Notes under the pieces: generated by a model
The model's database searches: none
The model's input: only the letters and a program-made list of their open reading frames with translations
What the model was told of the DNA's origin: nothing
Shown here: one piece after another, positions 56,298-64,000 of the stretch
Layout of the letters: each line of letters begins with the position of its first letter
How positions within the stretch are numbered: the first letter of the stretch is position 1
Assembly (NCBI RefSeq): GCF_958295425.1
Contig: NC_081144.1
Location: forward strand, 23,112,898-23,176,897
From: Solea solea
Taxonomy: Eukaryota; Chordata; Actinopteri; Pleuronectiformes; Soleidae
DNA length: 64,000 bases
Direction: 5' to 3'
Position numbers and translations under genes: made by a program

Positions 56298-56725
56298 TTC
56301 TGACGTCGAGTCGTGCCTTCAGTTCTGGCACGACGCGACCCAGCTCGTTCTTTTTAGCGACGGTACCTGGTGCTTCTTTGGTACCTGCTCTCCTCCTGAT
56401 TGGTACTGATGATACTGAGTCATGGACACAAGATTAAATCCGAACAATACCGAACTGTAGATCAGTTAAAAAGATTTTCGAAACACGTTAATCTCCAACA
56501 TTTATCAAGGACATTTCTAAAATCTTCATATTTAACAGAGGAGAGAGTCTGGTGTGTATTTAACAACGTTCAGTCGTATTTCAGTTCAGGAAGTACTTGG
56601 TAAACAAATCTTTTAAATGAACTGATTCTAATGATCCACTGAAAACTCCTGCTCTGTGTCACGTACGTCTCATGCTGCGACGCCCACGTCGACGATGATG
56701 TACTACGAAGTAACGGTAACCGTGG
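56298..56725. mobile_element. MITE copy, same family as 9.4 kb and 34.7 kb
   Basis: Contains GCACGACGCGACCC and GGTACCTGG/GGTACCTGC boxes, then ATTTAACAGAGGAGAGAGTC (matching the minus strand of 9570-9590), then AACAAATCTTTTAAATGAAC (matching 35318-35340). It ends near GTAACCGTGGAAAAC. Non-coding. Confidence 0.65.
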
Positions 56726-56731
56726 AAAACT

Positions 56732-57037
56732 ACTATTAATCGACAACTATTTTGATAATCGATGAATCGGTTTGAAGCTTTTTTCATGATTAAAACAAGA
56801 TTTTCAATTGTCTAAACGTAAGATATGAATATTTTCTTCATTTCTTTGCTCTGGATAACAAAGAAATCATTCAAAGTTAATCATTTTGGTTGGTGGACAA
56901 AACCAAGACGTTTGAGAACATCATCCTTTGCAGGTTTGACAAACACCGATCAACATTTTTTAAGGTTTTCTGATATTTTATGGACCAAACGATTAATCGA
57001 TTAATCGAGTATGAAAATAATGGTTGGCTGCAGCTCT
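56732..57037 (-). mobile_element. ATTAAT-rich MITE, near-complete, opposite to 17.8 kb
   Basis: Runs from ACTATTAATCGACAACTATT through GATTAATCGATTAATCGAGT to the end GGCTGCAGCTCTA. Interior GCTCTGGATAACAAAG and CATTTTGGTTGGTGGACAAA match the reverse complement of the 17.8-kb copy. The outer end is clipped where it meets the preceding MITE. Confidence 0.8.
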
Positions 57038-57629
57038 ACTGCAGACGTAGAACTATCTCTAATGTTTACTGAGCATGGTCTGAAGAAAGACGAGAGGTCA
57101 AGAGTGACCAAACTGCTTGGAGATGATACAAAGTCAGCGGTAACTCTATAAACAGTGACGAGCACACCAGGTGGCGCTGTCACCGCAGCTCGTACTGTCA
57201 CGAGTCACGAGTGTCACAGAGCACCATTCAGCATCATCTCATTCAAGTTGTCTTTTTGTTACCGCCTTATATTTTTACGTCTGTCCCAAACGCCATCAAA
57301 CTCACACGTGTGTGTACATTGTTCTGTTGGTGTTTTGGTCTTTTTTCGTGCGACTGATGGACGTACGGTGCCGCCTCACAGCTGACTGCCTCTGACACAG
57401 GACTGCAGCCCCCCCGGGAGAAACGAGCGGAGAGTCCCTCATTCCTGTGTGAGTGTGTTTATCGTCATCTTGCTCTGCTGTTTTCTTCTTTGGCCTCTTT
57501 TCTATTAGCGCGCCGATCTGGCTGCGTGAATCACCATTACGCCCCGACTTCCGTTCCTCCGCTGCGTCTCTCCTGCTTCTTCTGTATTTTATCTCCCTCG
57601 CCGTTCCACCCTACACTCGGCGCCCCCTC

Positions 57630-57666
57630 CTCCCTCCTCCCTCCCTCCCTCCCTCACTGGCTCCCT
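57630..57666. repeat. (CCCT)n pyrimidine tract
   Basis: CTCC/CCCT units in a longer pyrimidine-rich stretch. Confidence 0.88.
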
Positions 57667-57755
57667 CCAGATGTGTTAATCAGTACTCCCTGTTAACACA
57701 TGATTCACCCCATATGTCTTCTACAGCACAAGGCCTCCACTTGGGAGCTGAGACT

Positions 57756-57852
57756 GTGTGTGTGTGTGAGAGAGTGCAACTTGGATGTGTCTTCTCTTCT
57801 GCTCTCTCTCTCTCTCTCTCTGTCTGTCTTTCTCTTTGTGTGTGTGTGTGAA
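57756..57852. repeat. GT, CT and GT microsatellite cluster
   Basis: (GT)n near 57756-57770, (CT)n near 57804-57824 and (GT)n near 57836-57850. Confidence 0.9.
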
Positions 57853-57984
57853 AATCCACCAGGCTGGCCCGGGCTCTCTCCAAAGGGCCTCCGCTGTCGG
57901 CTCAAATCAGCCTCCTCTCCCCATGAGTGAGCACGCTAATCCATTTGTGTATGTGAGTACATGTGGTGTGTGTGCGTGGGTGCG

Positions 57985-58200
57985 TGTGTACGTAGCATGC
58001 TAATCCAGGGGAGGGCCCTGCTTAACACCCCATGAAAACACTCCATTCACCAGCAATTAGAGGCAGGGGGCCCTGGGCCCTGCACTACACCTCCACTGGG
58101 AGAGAGGGAGACAAAGCAGGGGAGGACAGAAGGGAGGAGTGGAGTAGGATAGGAAGCTGCCACAGGGACAAGAGGCACTAAAGTGCTTTTAGAGCTGGAG
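57985..58200. promoter_or_regulatory. Possible conserved non-coding block with GGGCCC words
   Basis: CATGCTAATCCAGGGGAGGG, CCAGCAATTAGAGGCAGG and GGGGGCCCTGGGCCCTGC. Same GGGCCC-plus-ATTA texture as 22.9-23.1 kb. Confidence 0.25.
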
Positions 58201-58644
58201 ATCTTTAATACTTTTACATGTCATTCGTTGAAATCCTCTTCATGTCCATGACTAAATAAAGTTAAACTTTATATACAGCCCCTCCCCTCTTCTCTCCCCC
58301 CGCCCTCAAACACAGAAACATGCACTGAGGAGAGAGGGTCTGGAGGATTAAGCCTAATATAAAGATATACAAGACACAGTTTCCCATATGTCAGCAAGCC
58401 AGAGTCAACACGAAGGAGCCGACCAAGAAGTAATATCCCTTTATTAAAGCGGAGAGCCGTCGTTAATGGATAAATGATGTGCATGGTGAGTCCACACTGA
58501 TCCACGAGTGGAGATTACACAGAAACCGAGCTGGACACAGTCACAGTTATGAGTTAACAGTGTGGAGAGATGATGATCTCTGTGGAACAAGACATCTTTC
58601 TTCCATTAGAGTTCACCGAGAGACAGTATTCATCTCACTGTCTC

Positions 58645-58648
<4 letters not shown>

Positions 58649-58675
<27 letters not shown>
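58649..58675. repeat. (TG)n microsatellite
   Basis: About 13 TG units. Confidence 0.97.
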
Positions 58676-58702
58676 CAAAGTTGTTGTTATCCATGTGAAG
58701 CC

Positions 58703-58831
58703 CGGCCCACACTAGAGGATAATTGGCCAGATTTCGGTCCCGATCTGGTCCTTCCGACAATCCTCGATTCCTCTCTGAGTTGAGGCTGATTTTGAACAGA
58801 TTATCTGGCCAGATTATCCTGTAGAGTGAGG
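58703..58831. mobile_element. Short foldback MITE (~130 bp)
   Basis: The left arm CCCACACTAGAGGATAATTG, then GCCAGAT, pairs with the right arm ATCTGGCCAGATTATCCTGT, then AGAGTGAGGG. The interior is GATCTGG/GATT-rich and partly repeats the arm. Non-coding. Confidence 0.75.
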
Positions 58832-58899
58832 GATTAACAGATGTGAGAGTCTTCCCAATTTCAGATTGTAAAGTTGTTTGACATTTACGACTGAAGCAA

Positions 58900-59830
58900 T
58901 GACGTTTTATATTGTTCAAATTTCAAATTTAACATGCAAATCTGTGGTTCTTGTACAAATGCCGTGTTTAAATTGGTAAAGCCGTATTTTAACATGCAGT
59001 AAATTGTAAATAACTGCCAGATATTGGAAGTTATTCTGGAAAAAATGGGCAAAAGCACTTAAATTACAGGACATTCTCTGGTCCTTTAATGGTTAAAGTA
59101 AGCACAAATGTGATTTTGCTTTTCAGACACCATTTTTAAGTGAGAAGAATCTGAATTGGTCTATTTGAAGAGCTATTGTTTGTCTATATTTAAGTCTTTA
59201 AGACTTAACCCCCACAGTGAAGCTAAACACCAGCGCTGGGCAGCGGTGACCACAAACAAAGTCTTACATACAAAACGAGCGCCACAAACCACACTACAGC
59301 ATCACATCAGCTACAGTTACACTTGAAACAGAGACCTTTGGAGATGCTGCTGTTTTCTGGGGTTGCAGCTCCAAATCTGTAAGGCAACCAAAGTCAAAAG
59401 TGACCACAGAAGACACAAGTTGAGTTTTTGATGTATAAGACTTGCTTTCTGCTCCTTGTGGTTTCCTAATATTACTCACTACTCAGACCTACCCATCAGG
59501 ACATTTACACATGCTTACTGTGTTTTTGTGACCTCACTGTTTGAAATCTCTCCCTCAGATTTAACTAAGTGGCACAAACGTAACCACACGAGGCAGCAGT
59601 GGAGCAGCAGCTCCTGTGTCCCTGCAAGCAAACGGACTTTGGTGTGGGAGAGTAAGGGATTTGCAATCGTCAGTTTGGAGTCACAACTGACTAAAGTGCA
59701 CATAAATGATTACATAAACTATTGTAGACTTAACTGCCGGCATGTTAAACAGGGCTGAGCACAGCGCAGGCATCATGTGACCTCATGCAACCACACTTCA
59801 AAAACCTGATCTATCACTGGACGACCACAT
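58900..59830. other. Non-coding stretch, nothing recognised
   Basis: AT-rich, no repeat family or gene recognised; open frames are below 105 codons and featureless. Confidence 0.4.
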
Positions 59831-59832
59831 AG

Positions 59833-59838
59833 CGTGTG

Positions 59839-59878
<40 letters not shown>

Positions 59879-59990
59879 GTGGTGCAGAACAGATTAGTGA
59901 ACACGGTCTAAGCTTGCCTGCAAAACTCACCTCAAGTACCTCGGCATGAATTGGAGCGTCGCATGAAAACACACACACACACACACACAC
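59833..59990. repeat. (GT)n and (CA)n pair
   Basis: GT tract 59833-59875 (one C interruption) and CA tract 59969-59990 about 95 bp apart, mutually complementary. Confidence 0.96.
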
Positions 59991-60125
59991 TCGACTGTTT
60001 TCATTAACACGTCACGGCACAGACATGCGACTGTCCGCGCATAACCGGCAGAAAGCAGCAGCGCAAATGCTGCCTTCAAATCACCGCCACGGGCCATAAC
60101 CTTGAAAACTCCAGTTGAAAACATT

Positions 60126-60152
60126 CCCCCCCCCCCACACACACACACACAC
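60126..60152. repeat. Poly-C (11 C) plus (CA)n
   Basis: Eleven C followed by about 8 CA units. Confidence 0.95.
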
Positions 60153-60329
60153 TTCTTTATAGCTATTTATGTTGACAGCGCGCATGCTGCTCAGAACGCT
60201 CGATCTATCAAAGCCTTTCTGCCGGGGTTTCAAAACCGCTTCAGTGGCTCTTAGAGAAACAAAAAAAGTGCCTTTAAACATGAATGGAACGGCATCGCTT
60301 TTGAACTCGCAGGTCCCTCGCAGTACCCT

Positions 60330-60610
60330 CCCCCTCCCTCCCTCCCTCCCTTGCCTCCTCCTGTCTTTTCTACCGGCGTAAATTTTTAATGCCTCTTCCT
60401 GAATAGGTTTGTAATAAAGAAAAAGGTACAGTAAGTAGCATAAAATATTGATTTTGTACATTTCCTTATGAATTTTTATTCTGTGGAATGATTAAATTTT
60501 TCATATTTTCCGCACTTGGGAGATTTCTGATGAATTCATCTCTGTTTATTGTGTGTGAGCACACAACTGGTGTTCCCAATTTGGGAGAATGAATAATGCA
60601 GCCAGTGTCC
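60330..60610. promoter_or_regulatory. Candidate conserved non-coding element (best block)
   Basis: A (CCCT)n stretch is followed by ~230 bp of unique AT-rich DNA: GTAAATTTTTAATGCCTC, GGTTTGTAATAAAG, AAAATATTGATTTTG, GAATTTTTATTCTGTGG, GATTAAATTTTTCAT, GATGAATTCATC and GAATGAATAATGCAGCC. Many homeobox-like cores without simple repeats; the texture of ultraconserved vertebrate enhancers. Inference. Confidence 0.38.
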
Positions 60611-60635
60611 TGTGTGTGTGTGTGTGTGTGTGTGT
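60611..60635. repeat. (TG)n microsatellite
   Basis: About 12 TG units. Confidence 0.97.
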
Positions 60636-60807
60636 CTCTCTTCAGAATGCTGCGTTCAGGTGCACCCAGCTTGCACACATAGGTAAGGTATAAACGCGCT
60701 CACCAAAGGGATCCTTTCTCCTCCAGACAGAATAAATGTGAGGTTGCTTGACAGCCAAGGAGGCTACAGTGAACGCGCACGAACGTGTGCATCGTGGAAC
60801 AGAACGA

Positions 60808-60823
60808 GTCGTCGTCGTCGTCG
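60808..60823. repeat. (GTC)n trinucleotide run
   Basis: Five GTC units; CpG-rich. Confidence 0.9.
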
Positions 60824-61275
60824 GAGTTAGCGCGCGTGTGATGTTTGTGTATGTTTTTGCTCGGGGCTGGCAGTGAAGCGATAATTAACACAACGGTGTG
60901 ATTAGCTATGCAGACGAGTGGCCACGGGCTCCCTGAAGAGACGGAGAGGGAATGAACAGATACAAAAAAAAACAGATCTCTCTTTTGTTTCTTCTGTCTG
61001 TGCTGGATCTCTCTGCAGGCATTTCAAGACAGCGTGAATCACTTTACTCCTGCCAGAAACTTCTCAGTGTCATAGTCTATACAGCTGACATACATTTGTT
61101 TACATACATACATAGTATGCATCAAGCTGGACATGAGTTGTATGATTTTAGGCCACTTTTAAGCCCAATTTTTTATTTCAGGGAACAGGGCAGGGTCAGA
61201 AATCAGCAGGGGTCAGTGGCTAAATCCCCTTAGAATCTGAAATTGCCCTTTAAATGCCCCTTAATAAAAAAAAAA

Positions 61276-61320
61276 ATATATATATATATATACTGTATAT
61301 ATGTATATATATATGTACAT
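61276..61320. repeat. (TA)n-rich microsatellite
   Basis: TATA tract with ACTGTA and TGTA interruptions, preceded by an A run. Confidence 0.94.
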
Positions 61321-61689
61321 GTAAGGCAAACCCACCCACTGTAAATCACTGCGGCAGCTCTGCAAAGCAAAGCGGATGATGTCATTGAGTGGTGATGAAT
61401 AAAAGGGTCCGTTGCTTATAGAAATACAGGTTTCAATGGATTGAAAGACTAATGTAACTGCACTACTCGATGGAAATATTTAACATTAGTCTTGTCGTTT
61501 GCACTGGATATATCGATGCAGAACTGTTGCTGTTATATATTCAATATGCGTTGGTCGGTAACTGGAAACTCGAAAATGAACAAGGTGACAGTGGCAGAAA
61601 CAGCCAAATGTCTCAATAAAGACAAAAAAAGTTGCATTCAAACAATAAGTGAGCAACACACGACTGACATACTACGAAAAAAAAACGAC

Positions 61690-62660
61690 ACTAAGTCAAC
61701 ATGTGAAGACACAAGACGTAAGTCAAGTACGAGTAAAGCAAGATAACAGCAGGTGGAAGCGAGCACCAGTTGAAAATAATAACTGTGCTTAAATTGTAAT
61801 CGTCACAAAGTTGACTGTGCATGAGCCATTGTTTCAGGTGAACTTTAAATGATTGATATAAATCCTTATCCAAATAGATTTTTATACTTTAGACAAATAT
61901 TTGCGTATGCAATGTTCTCCCAGCTTAACATTCTGGACAATGATGAGAGCGGCTTGATTTCTTTCAGAATCATAGAAAACAGGTTGATTTTGACTCTACC
62001 ACAGACCTTTTTCACCTGAGACCTGAATGAAAGCCTGGAATCTATTATAACGCATCGCTATTTATATTCAGTTACTACCTGCAACCTCTCCCCTGATATA
62101 AAGACCTCAGGTTCAACTTTAAAACTGTTTGATTTAGAGGAAAAACATGTGTGTGGTTTTGGACACACTGACTTGTAGACAGCGCTGCTCTCACCGTGCA
62201 GTTACATGAACCAAGGAGTTTGTGGGTTCATTGGCGGCTTGTGTGTTATTGCTACCACGCACATAAATGAGTGTGTGTCATCTGCATGAATTTGCAAATC
62301 ATTCACGTACATACTAAGTAGTAGTGGGCCCAGGATAGAGCCTTGTAGGACTCCTGTTGTAGGTGAAAGTAGGTGATCATTTTGTATTCTGTCACGTTAA
62401 TAAATATGACCATATGGGGAGAAGGCTGATAATTTGGAGATAAGGATTTTGTGATTCACCGTGTGAAATGTATTTTTAAGATTAAGCCACCACACCCTCC
62501 GTCCATCAAAATTATCTAAAAAAAATTGCTGTCTCGGTTGAATAATTGGCCCTAAAACCAAACTGCGTTGGAGTTCATGAGCTTTGACTTCACGTCCAGT
62601 CAATTGACTTGTACAGTGTGAGTTGAAGTTCATAAAAACAAGATTTCTGTGCAGATGCAG
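61690..62660 (-). mobile_element. Second LINE fragment: reverse transcriptase to C terminus, inactive
   Basis: On the minus strand, in order: LNLKNTFHTVNHKILISKL (62486-62430), matching RT motif A of fish LINEs (DLKKAFDTVNH), with the catalytic Asp region altered; GVLQGSILGPLLLSMYVNDL (about 62365-62305), motif B; IHADDTH (about 62293-62273), where the YADD box has become HADD; ISGERLQVVTEYKY (about 62100-62060); and LSWENIAYANICLKYKN (about 61940-61890). The motifs lie in different frames with stops, so it is dead. It is a different family from the 37.7-kb fragment, to judge from the NDL after motif B. Confidence 0.82.
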
Positions 62661-62862
62661 CATATACACAAACACAATGCAGCACAGCGATCAGCGATGC
62701 ACGCGTACGATCGTCCTCCTGACCGCCGTGATCAAACGTCATGTCTGACTTCCCGTGGTAAAACTCATATCTGAGAGTGACAGATCACAGATTTAACGCC
62801 TGGACTCCAAAGCAGACATCACGTTTTATTGGCTTCACTGAGAACAATAATTGCACAATGGT

Positions 62863-62955
62863 AGGAAAAAAAAAGATTAAAAGAAGAAAAAAAAAAAAAC
62901 AATCTCTTCCATGGAAAGCCAGGGGGTGGGTGGGTAGGTGGGTCGGGGGGGGAGA
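62863..62955. repeat. A-rich tract and (GGGT)n run
   Basis: A runs at 62863-62900 and GGGTGGGTGGG words at 62924-62953; the latter is G4-capable. Confidence 0.85.
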
Positions 62956-63405
62956 GACTTCATTTGTAAGTGAATTGTGAGGCGAGTGTGTTTTGCGAGG
63001 GGGACCTTGAGCGTGAGTCGGAGCGAAATCGATGCGTGTTTGGGAAAACCAATGGTGATCAATGAGAATGGATTTAGTGAGAGGGCGCGATGCGTCGCAG
63101 CGCTACAGCGACTGAAGCTGCTGAAATAGACTTTATGAATATTAAACAGCAGGGGTCGATAGCGGGACAGGGCTGCTACAGTCCACACAGGGACACAGCC
63201 TTATTTTATTCTTAATATTAGTTTTTTTTTTGCATAATATCCAGGTATGTGAAATCCAAACTGGTGTCCAAACACGGTAATTGACTCCCATAATGAATAT
63301 TTTTCCTTGGAAAACGAAGTCGCTCACAAGTTATCAATCACCCAAAGTGTTTCCAAACGCTAATATGTCCTGACATGGTCCCCGAGGACCTGAGAAAACG
63401 TGCTT
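62956..63405. other. Non-coding stretch, nothing recognised
   Basis: No gene or repeat recognised. A T run lies at about 63221-63229. Confidence 0.4.
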
Positions 63406-63407
63406 AT

Positions 63408-63449
63408 GTGTGTGTGTGTGTCTACATTATATACACACACACACACACA
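63408..63449. repeat. (GT)n and (CA)n neighbouring tracts
   Basis: About 7 GT units then about 9 CA units separated by TCTACATTATA; they can pair as a hairpin. Confidence 0.92.
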
Positions 63450-63474
63450 TGCTTGCACTGACTCTTCATTCTTC

Positions 63475-64000
63475 TTGCAAGGTTTCTTACCACACTGGTT
63501 TATTAAAATACATTTTCTCCCCCGCAGCATGTGGGACATTTACCTGCAGCAAACATGCATCCATGCACATGCATCTCTCTCCCGTGCCACTCAGTGGTGA
63601 GTTAATGATGTCAGTGTTTGCCCTGGCCTCTGCACCACTGGGCTGTCGGCCCAGAGAGCTTGGAGCCCAGGGAGTACGAGACTCCTCCATCCTCCCTGTA
63701 ATACCTCCTGAAGCTGTGGCTGAACTGGCTGCAGGGCGTCCCGCCAGCTCATAATCTAAGGCATTGCAATCCATTAGCTTGGAAAAGCACAGCGACGACC
63801 AGCTCACTGCACGTGTGCGTCTATGCGCCCGAGAGACGGTCGCATCCTCGTACACTGACAGTCTGTCTTCCTATCAGAGGCGGCGGGTCAAAGGTCGTGT
63901 TTTTTAGCTCGTCATACCACCAAGGACTCTGAACCTCGAGAGTAAACATGCATCGTTTGCAGCTGTTCTACTTTAACTGTCACTCTGCTCGTGCGTCACA
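63475..64000. other. Unique-looking terminal stretch, possible conserved block at 63.7-63.8 kb
   Basis: No repeat signature. Overlapping frames on both strands (63410-63754 plus, 63487-63855 minus) argue against coding. GTAATACCTCCTGAAGC and GGCATTGCAATCCATTAGC give it a weak enhancer-like look. Confidence 0.3.

Overview
The window looks like non-coding DNA from a teleost fish: intergenic, or the inside of a very large intron. The evidence is a dense set of dinucleotide microsatellites (about 35 CA/GT tracts), fish-type SINE tails ending in GGAT/TGGA, fish LINE remnants with recognisable reverse-transcriptase motifs, hAT-type ends rich in GGCCC, and several fish MITE/foldback families. There are no bacterial-style genes, operons, rRNA or tRNA genes, and no CRISPR array. 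I recognise no intact host protein-coding gene. Nearly all short open frames are low-complexity or repeat translations. One stretch on the minus strand near 19.8-20.0 kb looks like a broken coding exon of unknown identity.

Layout. 1-10 kb: GC-mixed sequence with several homeodomain-site-rich blocks that look like conserved regulatory elements (0.5-0.87, 3.6-4.2 and 6.5-7.05 kb), a LINE C-terminal remnant (2.0 kb), two SINE-type copies (5.5-6.0 kb) and a MITE with long inverted repeats (9.4-9.85 kb). 10-20 kb: AT-rich, repeat-poor DNA with hAT ends, a palindromic 37-bp minisatellite (13.1-13.3 kb), an ATTAAT-rich MITE (17.8-18.1 kb) and AT microsatellites. 20-34 kb: MITEs, hAT remnants, many CA/GT tracts and long C runs. 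34.7-35.4 kb: an indel-free array of 20 x 22 bp inside a MITE copy. 37.7-38.5 kb: a tandemly duplicated, rearranged L2/CR1-type LINE fragment. 43.7-48.5 kb: a mosaic of dispersed repeats and a foldback element. 50.2-52.4 kb: a diverged duplication followed by a ~1.65-kb, ~75-unit minisatellite with an E-box-like CANNTG and a TATAAA in most units. 56.3-57.04 kb: two MITEs lying end to end. 61.7-62.7 kb: a second LINE (RT to C terminus) with a decayed catalytic box. 63-64 kb: unique-looking sequence.

How it fits together: there is no gene set to connect. The most economical reading is a regulatory gene desert or long intron near a developmental gene. Islands of probable conserved non-coding sequence are separated by retroelement and MITE debris, and at three sites short DNA has expanded into tandem arrays. 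The regulatory reading is inference. The repeat anatomy is mostly read directly from the sequence, and element-family names rest on recalled similarity, not on a database search.
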